From a virus, in the IMG/VR virus record IMGVR_UViG_3300035698_022718, positions 1-35,452 of that record: a stretch of DNA of 35,452 nt; one strand, 5' to 3'. Positions within the stretch are counted from its first letter, which is position 1; every line of letters begins with the position of its first letter. Positions 14,968-22,738 of this stretch are shown here, piece after piece. The position numbers were made by a program, and so were the translations under genes. The notes under the pieces are model-generated. The model had not been told where the DNA came from and did no database searches. It was given only the letters and a program-made list of their open reading frames with translations.

Positions 14968-15046
14968 TGATTTGTCTTTTTTTTGCTATTCGGGTTAATA
15001 GATATTCAATACCTATCTTGTTATACTTTCAACTTAACTTGTTGTT
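14968..15046 (-). repeat. Leader repeat copy B (upstream of sulfotransferase)
   Basis: About 79 bp including the promoter-like element. It aligns with 16156-16237: shared blocks are AACAACAAGT, GTATAACAAG, TGAATATCTATT and ATAGCAAAAAA, roughly 80-85 percent identical by eye over about 66 bp, ending at the start codon in both cases. Confidence 0.75.
15020..15046 (-). promoter_or_regulatory. Promoter-like 27-bp element upstream of sulfotransferase and dnaE C-half
   Basis: Minus strand: AACAA, 16 bp, TATAAC with AGTTGAAAG before TATAAC. It overlaps the last codons of the upstream gene. TATAAC ends 52 nt before ATG 14967. Confidence 0.7.
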
Positions 15047-16155
15047 TCCGATTTTGTGCGCTTTAATAAATATTTTGGCCGCAAATTTCCGTCTCGTGGT
15101 CGTTCAACAATACCTTTTATCGGCGTAACCTTATAGTTGGTAAGGGCGGCTTTGGTACTGAAAACGTTGCGATAAAACTGATCAGTATCTATCGCTTCCT
15201 GATGTCCCTCGAAAATCATTCCTTCCTTACTTCCTGCCCAGATGCCTTTAACCAAACCATCTCGGTCCCTTAGTTCTTTGGTTCGATATGTTGACAGGAA
15301 AACAGAGTAATCCCATTCTGGAATGATGCGACGAACCTGATCAAGCCAATCTGTATCATTAAAGTCTAGGCGATGTGCTTCAACAGAAATCCCTAATCTC
15401 TTGGCTATTAGATTGATGATCTCTACGTTTTGCGGTACAAATTCAAAGCCGATAACCTTGGCTGCTCCGCGATAATAAGCCTCGAACAAAGCAAGCCCAT
15501 TACTGCAAGCAAATTCAACTACTGTTTTGTCTGCGAATAATGAAAAATCGAGAATTTTTGGGAAGCGTCCGCTGTAGCTTCTTTTCCCCGACAGTCCTAG
15601 TTCGATAATTTCTTGATAGTCACCGAACCACTTGCTAATTCCATGCAATACCTTGATCTGTTCTATGAACTGTGGTTCGATGAGATGGGCAATGTCGCGA
15701 CGATGTATGACAATAACTATATCCATCGTGGTGATACCACCAAGAGCCGCAGCCATCAACCTTCTCGACCCATCAACCTGGATCAATTCGTTTGCCTTAA
15801 ATAGCAAAACAGGAGCAGGAAATTTGTCTTTTGCCACCATACGATTCCTATAGTGGAATATGTGCTGAAGTCTCTGTGGGTCAAGAGGCTCGTCTCTGAG
15901 TCGTTGTTGTGTTTCTCTATACTTTTGTTCAAAATTAGCAGCTTCTATTCCGTTTCGAAATCCAACAGTGGCCTGTACGGTTATCATAGCGTATTCAGAC
16001 CTTTCTAGAACCTTCTTACCCTTGAATTCGCAATATCTTTTCATATCGTCATTGCATTCTAGCGATATGACGATCATCGCGTCGTCGGTTTTAACCTCAG
16101 TTTCCAGAAAGATCAATTGTTCCGATACACCATTGTCTGTCATCTTCAGTTTCAT
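15034..16155 (-). CDS. ParB-like domain fused to SAM methyltransferase
   Basis: 373 aa. Residues about 110-150 (FPAPVLLFKANELIQVDGSR, then RLMAAALGGITTMDIVIV) match the ParB/sulfiredoxin-type nucleotide-binding fold (IDGxRRLxAAxxxG). Residues about 210-265 (TVVEFACSNGLALFEAYYRG, then AKVIGFEFVPQNVEIINLIA) give motifs I and II of a class I methyltransferase, with VEAHRLDF as motif III. This two-domain order is not one I can name. It sits alone between two copies of the promoter-like element. The methyl acceptor is unknown; a role in sugar or nucleic acid modification is equally possible. Confidence 0.75.
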   Translation of the reverse strand: MKLKMTDNGVSEQLIFLETEVKTDDAMIVISLECNDDMKRYCEFKGKKVLERSEYAMITVQATVGFRNGIEAANFEQKYRETQQRLRDEPLDPQRLQHIFHYRNRMVAKDKFPAPVLLFKANELIQVDGSRRLMAAALGGITTMDIVIVIHRRDIAHLIEPQFIEQIKVLHGISKWFGDYQEIIELGLSGKRSYSGRFPKILDFSLFADKTVVEFACSNGLALFEAYYRGAAKVIGFEFVPQNVEIINLIAKRLGISVEAHRLDFNDTDWLDQVRRIIPEWDYSVFLSTYRTKELRDRDGLVKGIWAGSKEGMIFEGHQEAIDTDQFYRNVFSTKAALTNYKVTPIKGIVERPRDGNLRPKYLLKRTKSETTS

Positions 16156-16237
16156 TCTGCTATTTTTCCTTTTTTGCTATGCGGATGAATAGATATTCAG
16201 TGCCTACCTTGTTATACCTCCAACTTGACTTGTTGTT
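16156..16237 (-). repeat. Leader repeat copy A (upstream of ParB-methyltransferase)
   Basis: About 82 bp that align with 14968-15046 from the AACAA of the promoter-like element to the start codon. The conserved CCGNATAGCAAAAAA just before the ribosome binding region extends the similarity well beyond the promoter, pointing to duplication of a whole 5' leader. Confidence 0.75.
16211..16237 (-). promoter_or_regulatory. Promoter-like 27-bp element upstream of ParB-methyltransferase
   Basis: Minus strand: AACAA, 16 bp, TATAAC, with AGTTGGAGG before TATAAC. Lies in the short gap after the stop of the GT-A gene; TATAAC ends 55 nt before ATG 16155. Confidence 0.7.
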
Positions 16238-16245
16238 ATATAAAT

Positions 16246-17073
16246 TCAAAAATTCTCGTATGCTTTGGCGACTGATTCTAATGCTCGACCGATCTGCGGC
16301 GACATTGCCGACAATTGTTTGAAAAGTGGTGTCTGGACAGCGGCAAGAATCGCCGGTCGATGAGTCCGATAACCTCTCGCCCCTTTCAGCCCTCGAATTC
16401 CATCATGTTCTGCTAAACGGATATGTGTTCCGTGGTGATTGGATGTTGCCAGGAAAGACCAATAGGTTTCAGATAAATTTGAAGGTGGCTCGCCTAAATT
16501 CGATTCCACAATCATCTGTAATAGCAATTGTTCGTTAAACCCTTTACTCGGTAAATGAATGTTGCCAGCTTTTAGCATTGGTCTATACTTTTCTATCATA
16601 GGTCGTATTGCTACAAACCACTCTTTTGGTCTAATAACATGCACACCACACATCCGTCTAGGACCAGCCCATGATGGACGTATGAAATTACTGTACGGGA
16701 TTCCCAACTGTTCACAGTGAGCTAGATGTTGGTTCATATAGGGGGGCGACTCCCGGTAGATCGCCATGTCAACATCTCCGATAGACATACAAGCGTATTG
16801 TTCAAAAGATGGTTCATATATTAACCATCGCAAACACTTAATGGTAAGGGCGTTTGTTTCGGTGTATTCTGGGAACGCGCATTCACGGACTTCAAAGTTT
16901 CCTTGTAGTAACATGAGCATTTGTTTGAGCTTATCGGTTTTCATACCATCAAGCAACACTAATTGGTGAGCTTCAGGATAAGCTATGTTGAGAAAATACA
17001 GAAACCATGGGACATGTTTTTGGTATGATTGATTGGCCACTGTCATGAAGCACATTTTGCTCTCATTATACAT
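16246..17073 (-). CDS. GT-A-like glycosyltransferase
   Basis: 275 aa from ATG 17073, chosen because it forms a TAATG overlap with the upstream stop; an ATG at 17100 would add nine residues. KMCFMTVANQSYQKHVPWFL resembles the start of nucleotide-sugar transferases acting on glycans. YACMSIGDVDMAIYRE has a clear DVD metal-binding motif. RRMCGVHVIRPKEWF fits the acceptor-side strand. No membrane segments. Probably acts on the same glycan as the five glycosyltransferase genes upstream. Confidence 0.78.
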   Translation of the reverse strand: MYNESKMCFMTVANQSYQKHVPWFLYFLNIAYPEAHQLVLLDGMKTDKLKQMLMLLQGNFEVRECAFPEYTETNALTIKCLRWLIYEPSFEQYACMSIGDVDMAIYRESPPYMNQHLAHCEQLGIPYSNFIRPSWAGPRRMCGVHVIRPKEWFVAIRPMIEKYRPMLKAGNIHLPSKGFNEQLLLQMIVESNLGEPPSNLSETYWSFLATSNHHGTHIRLAEHDGIRGLKGARGYRTHRPAILAAVQTPLFKQLSAMSPQIGRALESVAKAYENF

Positions 17074-18023
17074 TATATTTGTACCCCAACCTGTCGCCAT
17101 TGTTGAACAATATCATTCCACATCGCTTCAGTCATCCCACCATCGGGAAGAAGGCGGTAATATTCATTATACAGATTGTATCCATTTTTGGCAATCCGCA
17201 GTGTAGTTTTGCGGTCGCTGAAAGCCCGTTCGCAAATTTCCTCTAGGTCTGACAGATCGGGTCGCACGTCCAGATAATGTTGTTTCGGTATCATACGATT
17301 GAGCCATCGGAATTGATCAAGACAGCAAGTAACAACACATGATTGCATTCCCATGCTCTCAAAGTGTCGATAGGTCAAAATACTGTTACCCGGCATACAC
17401 AGCGACAGCAACGATCCATTGATAGAATTTAGATAGAACGACCGAGGTCTTTGTCCTGCCTCTATCCCTGTAATATTCCGCTGTGCGCCTGGCTCCTGTC
17501 CAATAATGCCACCTCGAAACCAAGATTTGTCTTTTAACATATGACAGGCTCTAATGCGCAGGTTGTCTTCTGTTTTTAAGTTTCCAGTAGGTAAACCATA
17601 AAATGAAATTATAGGTTTCTTGTCTATTGATGGATTCTTTAGGCCGTCAACTAGAAAGGGCTGCATTACAACTTGCTTACCAGTAATACGGGAATCATAA
17701 TCAGTATCTTTGTGAGTCCATTGAATTTTTGCAAAAGCTATAGCTTTATCTATCACTTCGTCAGGAAGACCCCGACCTTCCATATGGGTATTGAACGAAC
17801 TCCAATCACCAAGAGATACGAGCATGATTTGGCCACGAAATTGAATCAATTCTTCTACAGTGGTATCGTCTATTTTATGCGGCCACATGCAATCAACTAA
17901 CCACAAATCGGCATCAGTGATTTGTCGATCAGTGAATATGTGTCCATGTCTTACCAGCGTAGCTATAATTGGCCTCATTCTCAATGGAGTTGATGCGTGT
18001 ATGATGGTTGCTCTTATCTTCAT
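17073..18023 (-). CDS. GT-B-like glycosyltransferase (exostosin-like C-terminus)
   Basis: 316 aa, ATGA overlap with the GT32 gene. The N-terminal half is a Rossmann-type domain (IRATIIHASTPLRMRPIIAT). The C-terminal half has SLCMPGNSILTYRHFESMGM followed by QSCVVT, the pattern LxxPGxSxxTxRxxExMxxGxxPV of exostosin and related capsule glycosyltransferases. DLSDLEEICERAF is the usual closing helix. The family is diverged, so the assignment rests mostly on the C-terminal motif and context. Confidence 0.72.
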   Translation of the reverse strand: MKIRATIIHASTPLRMRPIIATLVRHGHIFTDRQITDADLWLVDCMWPHKIDDTTVEELIQFRGQIMLVSLGDWSSFNTHMEGRGLPDEVIDKAIAFAKIQWTHKDTDYDSRITGKQVVMQPFLVDGLKNPSIDKKPIISFYGLPTGNLKTEDNLRIRACHMLKDKSWFRGGIIGQEPGAQRNITGIEAGQRPRSFYLNSINGSLLSLCMPGNSILTYRHFESMGMQSCVVTCCLDQFRWLNRMIPKQHYLDVRPDLSDLEEICERAFSDRKTTLRIAKNGYNLYNEYYRLLPDGGMTEAMWNDIVQQWRQVGVQI

Positions 18024-18763
18024 GAACTTATAGCCGCTTTTCTAAACAGTTGTCCCAACAATGTTGGACTATCGAGCAACTCGTGTCGGTTCATTCTGAG
18101 GAAAGGACTATTGCATTGTTTAAACATCTCGTGGAAAAGCATACATCCGTATGATCCCTTAATACAATACTTGTTAATCGATTCTTTGCCAGCAAATCGG
18201 AATGCTTCCCATGATGGAATTGGCATAAGCCATTGATGATCAAGATGATGATATTGATGGCCTCTTACCGCTTGACGAAGTGTTCTCGGACCCAACGACC
18301 CCCACTTAAAAATGTGTTCTGGGGGATGAAGATTAAAAGCGTGCTCGATCAAAGCCACAGCTTTACTAATAATTGTGCCATTTTTGGTAGATATTAAAAA
18401 TCCACTCTCTGGTTCTCCGTATTGAAGAGTGGGGGAGGCTGTTGCCACTAAATCAATATTGTTTTGCAATAAATCAATCAACGGTTTCAGACTTTTGAAC
18501 AATATCAAGTCGCTGTCTAACCAAATCCCTCCGTGTTCTTTTAGCAACGAATATCGCAAGTAATTAGATTTGTTATTAATTTGTGAGATTTGGAAAAAAC
18601 TACTAGGTATGTTTGGCAAAAATTGCTGAACATTCTCACTAGTTACCAGATGGATGTCAAAATCTTTTTCGCAATGTTTACGGATAGTTTCCCAGCAAAG
18701 TTGAACGTATGCTGGGGGAACTGTTTGATCCGATGGATTATCCCAATACAGCCAAATATGCAT
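18020..18763 (-). CDS. GT32-type capsular glycosyltransferase
   Basis: 247 aa from ATG 18763, which follows the upstream TAA by 1 nt; the longer frame to 18808 only adds overlap. MHIWLYWDNPSD is the characteristic start (IPKxIWxxW in relatives). NKSNYLRYSLLKEHGGIWLD followed by SDLILF is the signature of the GT32/DXD sugar-binding domain (KSDxxRYxxLYxxGGxYxDxD). ESGFLISTKNG and the C-terminal histidines (QYHHLDHQW, LFHEM) fit the family. Transfers hexose from a nucleotide donor. Confidence 0.88.
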   Translation of the reverse strand: MHIWLYWDNPSDQTVPPAYVQLCWETIRKHCEKDFDIHLVTSENVQQFLPNIPSSFFQISQINNKSNYLRYSLLKEHGGIWLDSDLILFKSLKPLIDLLQNNIDLVATASPTLQYGEPESGFLISTKNGTIISKAVALIEHAFNLHPPEHIFKWGSLGPRTLRQAVRGHQYHHLDHQWLMPIPSWEAFRFAGKESINKYCIKGSYGCMLFHEMFKQCNSPFLRMNRHELLDSPTLLGQLFRKAAISS

Positions 18764-18764
18764 T

Positions 18765-19499
18765 TTACACTTCTTTCTTCCATCCAGGAGGTACCTTAAG
18801 AAGTTCACTGCGACAAATACCGTATTTAGTATTTAATCGCAGTCTATCTTGGCGCAATCTCGATCCCCATCTGTAGTCCTTGTATACTGGATTACTTGCT
18901 GGTTTATGCAATATGTCAACTATGGGTAGCATTGTAATTTTGAGTTTTCCCCGAATTCGAAGAAATAATGCTTCATGATCCCATACCAGAAAATCATTAT
19001 CCCAACCACCAGCTTGTTTGAATTTTTCTGTTCTAGCCATAAAACACTGTGGCACATAATCGTGCAACGGATAATCGAATGATTTTCCTTTTGATGCGTT
19101 CCAGCGATAAAATACACCATTTTTTATACAAGTAAGCATTCCTTTGCGATTTTGGTTATCGGAAACATTTGTTCCAACAATGTCTATGTCTGTATTCTCC
19201 AAAATGTCATATCTAATTTGTAAATTTGTGTTCAAAGTAAAAATAAAATCGTCATCTAACGTCATAAAATATGCGGTTTTTACCTTGGATACGGCTAAGT
19301 TTCTGCCAATGGAAATGCCTGTGGCAAATGGCAGTATATGATATTCAACACCTGGGATTTCTGTTGGATGCTCACTGTCATCCACCACAACAACACGGAT
19401 ATCTGGGTAGTATTGTTTAATGCTTGCAATCAAACGTTGCACGCACCTTGGTCTCTCGAATGTTTTAACAATCAATGTTATGTCTGTTTCTACTGACAT
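18765..19499 (-). CDS. Family 2-like glycosyltransferase
   Basis: 244 aa. ITLIVKTFERPRCVQRLIAS and RVVVVDDSEHP form the nucleotide-binding half; SIGRNLAVSKVKTAYFMTLD then DDF provides a DXD-type metal site of the B4GALNT/GT2 pattern (RNxxVxxxxTxYxxxxDDD). WDNDFLVWDHEALFLRI is the catalytic-base region. SD AAAGGA lies about 10 nt upstream and the gap to the preceding stop is 1 nt. Confidence 0.88.
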   Translation of the reverse strand: MSVETDITLIVKTFERPRCVQRLIASIKQYYPDIRVVVVDDSEHPTEIPGVEYHILPFATGISIGRNLAVSKVKTAYFMTLDDDFIFTLNTNLQIRYDILENTDIDIVGTNVSDNQNRKGMLTCIKNGVFYRWNASKGKSFDYPLHDYVPQCFMARTEKFKQAGGWDNDFLVWDHEALFLRIRGKLKITMLPIVDILHKPASNPVYKDYRWGSRLRQDRLRLNTKYGICRSELLKVPPGWKKEV

Positions 19500-19500
19500 A

Positions 19501-20181
19501 TCAAGATTTCCTTTTCCACTCGGCTCCGTCCCAGTATGTTGATTCGGCTATTTGTTGATTTATTTTGCCAGCAGCGATTATGTTGGATTTAGGAGCTTGC
19601 GCATGCCATTGGTGCTCTACCGTCAATGGCACTACGACTATTTGACATCCATATTTGACTAAACGAACTCTAAAGTCAGTATCTTCATATCCCCATTCTC
19701 GTAAAAATGGATTGTATCCTCCTATGGCATCAAAATCGCATACTCGAAACATTTGATAAAAACCAGATCGATGTCTTTTATGAACTATAGAAAGTATTCC
19801 TTTTTCGTCATAGGCAGCTATGTATGGTTGTACATAAACCTTTTTATCTAGATTGCCAAAACACTTAATCGATTCTGCTATAATTGTAGGAGGCCACAAA
19901 ATATCGCATTCGGTACTAATCATTATTGGAGTATTGACATATTTCCTACCTAGATGCCTACCTTGTGATCGACTCAACCCTTTTACGGGTCTCCATTGCA
20001 ATTCACACGGTATTGCGTGTTCGTCGCGAAATTGTTGAACTATAGTTTGTATAGCGTCTAGGTCATCGCTACAATCTATAACGACGATTTTAGTAGGTTT
20101 GACAGTTTGCTTACCAACACTTCGCAAGCTATTTGCTAGATATTGTGGACGATTTCTACTGAGGTAACAAACGGTAATCAT
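19501..20181 (-). CDS. Family 2 glycosyltransferase
   Basis: 226 aa, ATGA overlap with the DPM1-like gene. MITVCYLSRNRPQYLANSLR and KIVVIDCSDD form the nucleotide-binding half; PIMISTECDILWPP carries the DXD-like ECD; GGYNPFLREWGYEDTDFRVR is the galactosyltransferase-type ED motif supplying the catalytic base. Compact single-domain GT-A enzyme, cytoplasmic. Confidence 0.88.
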   Translation of the reverse strand: MITVCYLSRNRPQYLANSLRSVGKQTVKPTKIVVIDCSDDLDAIQTIVQQFRDEHAIPCELQWRPVKGLSRSQGRHLGRKYVNTPIMISTECDILWPPTIIAESIKCFGNLDKKVYVQPYIAAYDEKGILSIVHKRHRSGFYQMFRVCDFDAIGGYNPFLREWGYEDTDFRVRLVKYGCQIVVVPLTVEHQWHAQAPKSNIIAAGKINQQIAESTYWDGAEWKRKS

Positions 20182-21050
20182 TTCATTTCCCCTTCTATCA
20201 ATCGGATTAATCTCATTATGAGTCGATGCACTATAAATTGCAATTTATTGTGACCAGTTATATATTGTTCATTACCGACCAGCCGTTGCAGGTCTTCTTG
20301 AATTGATACCAAAAGCTGTGTACGGTCATTGGACAATGGTGTGCAATCTTCTGTGATGAGTAAATGACGAGGTTGTCTCCATAGATATTGTAAAATGCGC
20401 AACGACTCTTTGACTGCCGATGTTTGCACGGACGATTTGGTTCCTATATAAGTAAATGGTATTTCAATGAATGATAAAAGTTGACAATAAAATTTGAATT
20501 CTGTTTGATAGAAATGACCAGTAGATTGAAATTGATCAAATGGCATTTTTACAGCAACTTTACGAGTGAATCCTTGTAGCCCGCTTGTACAATCGGAAAA
20601 TGGAAGTTGCAATACAAAATGAGCCAAGGCAGTGCCTAATCTACTTAATAATTTCCTTCGCCACAATACATTGACAAACTTTCCCCCATTGAATCTCGTG
20701 CCCATTACCAATGGAAATTGATCAAGAGCCTCGACAATTCTTGGAATTAGATGTGTTGGATGTCCAATATCTACTTCGATTATTTTTGTAGCATTTAATT
20801 TTATTGCATGCTGAACTCCACGAATATATGCCTTGGCTACGCCAGTTCCTTTCCCGATACACAAAACAACAATACGAGGATCGCATTTGGCCAATTTCCG
20901 AAGTGCGACATCAGAGCCATCTTGACAGAATGAATCAATTACTGTAATCCACAGATGCCAATTCACCTTTCGGAGTTCTTGGTACATAGTGTCAATGGAT
21001 TCTATCTCATTTCCAATAGGTGTAATAATCGCGATTACGTCATTTTTCAT
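20178..21050 (-). CDS. Dolichol-phosphate mannosyltransferase-like GT2
   Basis: 290 aa. AIITPIGNEIESIDTMYQEL and ITVIDSFCQDGSD form the first half; KIIEVDIGHPTHLIPRIVEA corresponds to the DPM1 DADxQHPP block (here DIGHPTH, the DXD altered). GTRFNGGKF and RRKLLSRLGTALAHFVLQLP then FSDCTSGLQGFTRKV are strongly DPM1/polyprenol-phosphate-glycosyltransferase-like. The C-terminus is basic and helical and could be membrane-peripheral but has no clear transmembrane span. May load sugar onto a lipid or polyprenol carrier of the host (inference). ATGA overlap with the radical SAM gene. Confidence 0.85.
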   Translation of the reverse strand: MKNDVIAIITPIGNEIESIDTMYQELRKVNWHLWITVIDSFCQDGSDVALRKLAKCDPRIVVLCIGKGTGVAKAYIRGVQHAIKLNATKIIEVDIGHPTHLIPRIVEALDQFPLVMGTRFNGGKFVNVLWRRKLLSRLGTALAHFVLQLPFSDCTSGLQGFTRKVAVKMPFDQFQSTGHFYQTEFKFYCQLLSFIEIPFTYIGTKSSVQTSAVKESLRILQYLWRQPRHLLITEDCTPLSNDRTQLLVSIQEDLQRLVGNEQYITGHNKLQFIVHRLIMRLIRLIEGEMK

Positions 21051-21967
21051 TGCCAGTCTCCCAAGTGCTTATCGCTCCATAATGATCCTTTTGTGTATAT
21101 ACGAGTTTTAAGATTATGAGAAGCATCTAAACAAGTATCGCACGGTTTGATTGTACGAGCAAGAGATTGCTGTCGAATATTTTTTCTTTTTTGTCCTTCT
21201 TGAATGCTTCTAAGCGAATTCTGTGTCACTGAACCTATAATAAGTCGCATCCCATTATCTAAAAAACATGGACTAACATTACCTTGCCAGTCAACAACCA
21301 AATAGGCTGGTGCCCCCCACATCCCACATGGGGCGGACGTTAAAAACGGCTCATTTAACATTATTCCACCATAGCTCAATATGCTTTTGGTCAAAATTTC
21401 ATCCCCCATTCTCAAGCGAGGTAACCACATTTCCACAAAAGTTTTTAATTCGTGGACGCTATAGCTTGCAACAGTAAATTCGTGTCGAGTAATAGGACGA
21501 TTTGGAAGCTTAAACCAATGAATGACTTTATCGCGCAATATGTCAAATCGGTTACTAAAGTGGGTTTCGCCATTCAGATCAACGCAAGATTGTCCACAAC
21601 GAATGGCATCATATGTTTGAGATGTCGAAGCATTAATACTCAAATGCACCCTTCTAGGAGTAGTGTTAATAATCTCGTTCATCATCTCTTGGGTGACGTT
21701 GAGAAAATTAGAGAATATTATTATCGTTTTACCCATTGGTCTTCGTTGTAAATACCTAAGACATTGTAAAAATTCTGGATGCAAACTGGGTTCTCCAAAA
21801 AAAGAAAGATTGATAGTAGACGATATTGTCCAAGCTTCATCAACTACTCTTTTAAAAAGATCAAAATTCATATACCCTTTCGGTCTTGATAATCCAACAG
21901 ACTGTGGACAAGACTTACACCTACAATTGCAACGATTGGTCAATTCTATGAAAACAGTGTTGATCAT
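21047..21967 (-). CDS. Radical SAM protein with SPASM-like C-terminus
   Basis: 306 aa from ATG 21967, chosen because GGAG lies 6 nt upstream and it makes an ATGA overlap with the methyltransferase; a GTG at 21982 would add five residues. The 4Fe-4S motif CX3CX2C is at C13, C17 and C20 (NRCNCRCKSC). INLSFFGEPSLHPEF is the GEP-type SAM-binding strand. The C-terminal part (PCGMWGAPAYLVVDWQGNVS, PCFLDN, then CDTCLD) supplies the cysteines of a SPASM auxiliary cluster. Such enzymes oxidise sugars, peptides or cofactors; the substrate here is unknown. Confidence 0.9.
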   Translation of the reverse strand: MINTVFIELTNRCNCRCKSCPQSVGLSRPKGYMNFDLFKRVVDEAWTISSTINLSFFGEPSLHPEFLQCLRYLQRRPMGKTIIIFSNFLNVTQEMMNEIINTTPRRVHLSINASTSQTYDAIRCGQSCVDLNGETHFSNRFDILRDKVIHWFKLPNRPITRHEFTVASYSVHELKTFVEMWLPRLRMGDEILTKSILSYGGIMLNEPFLTSAPCGMWGAPAYLVVDWQGNVSPCFLDNGMRLIIGSVTQNSLRSIQEGQKRKNIRQQSLARTIKPCDTCLDASHNLKTRIYTKGSLWSDKHLGDWQ

Positions 21968-22734
21968 TGTTTTCTCCGACACAACAGAGTTATTCGGTTC
22001 CCGGAATCGTAATCGTCATTTGGAGACATAAGTGGATGTACCGGAACTGGCGACCGAATCTCTTCTATATCATAATCGTGAGCGACGAAAAAACTTCGTA
22101 TTGAATCTTGTGTTGGATGCGCAACTATTGCTGGTTGATCGTTGTATCGAACGCCATCAAATTTCCAATCACCTTTTTCAACGAATGACCGAGTTTTCTT
22201 GGCCCCAGGCAAACTAACGCGAGTATCTATTAAAATAGCATCTACCGCTACAGCCTCAATTCGTTGCAAAAGCAATAGATGATCTTGAAGATGATACATA
22301 ATGCCACAGCAAAGCACAAAATCAAACGGTGCTTCGTTTGCTATATCATTCCACGTCTGGCTACTGTTGACATCTCCAAGCAAAAATCGATAATTTTCAT
22401 TACACATAAACCGACCATATTGCCAATATAAATTACCTTGTGATACAAATTTCTCACGTCCTTCAACAGCTAACAAAGAAGTAGCACCATGCCTCGCATA
22501 ATAAGATGACCAATATCCACAGTTAGCAGCAATATCCAACAACTTCTTACCCTTGAAATCATAACGATCCGTGATTGCATCTACCAGAACTCTTCGTTTA
22601 TACTGCGCATCTGCCATTAATTGCTCAGGTGAATGTGGCGATCCAATTCCAGGTATTACAGTGGTTTGATCAATGGTCAGATCATAGAACCATGGATTCA
22701 AAGTTTCAATTTGTTTCAGCACTTCTGGGTCCAT
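21964..22734 (-). CDS. SAM-dependent methyltransferase
   Basis: 256 aa. GKKLLDIAANCGYWSSYYAR is motif I (usual DxGCGxG, here DIAANCGYW), SLLAVEGREKFV motif II, YRFLLGDVN motif III, PFDFVLCCGIMYHLQDH motif IV/post. This resembles the DUF1698/CmoB-like and sugar-cluster methyltransferases. The start lies 4 nt after the stop of the polymerase N-half and uses AAAGGA inside its last codons, so it is co-transcribed with dnaE. Acceptor unknown, probably sugar. Confidence 0.85.
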   Translation of the reverse strand: MDPEVLKQIETLNPWFYDLTIDQTTVIPGIGSPHSPEQLMADAQYKRRVLVDAITDRYDFKGKKLLDIAANCGYWSSYYARHGATSLLAVEGREKFVSQGNLYWQYGRFMCNENYRFLLGDVNSSQTWNDIANEAPFDFVLCCGIMYHLQDHLLLLQRIEAVAVDAILIDTRVSLPGAKKTRSFVEKGDWKFDGVRYNDQPAIVAHPTQDSIRSFFVAHDYDIEEIRSPVPVHPLMSPNDDYDSGNRITLLCRRKQ

Positions 22735-22738
22735 AGCT

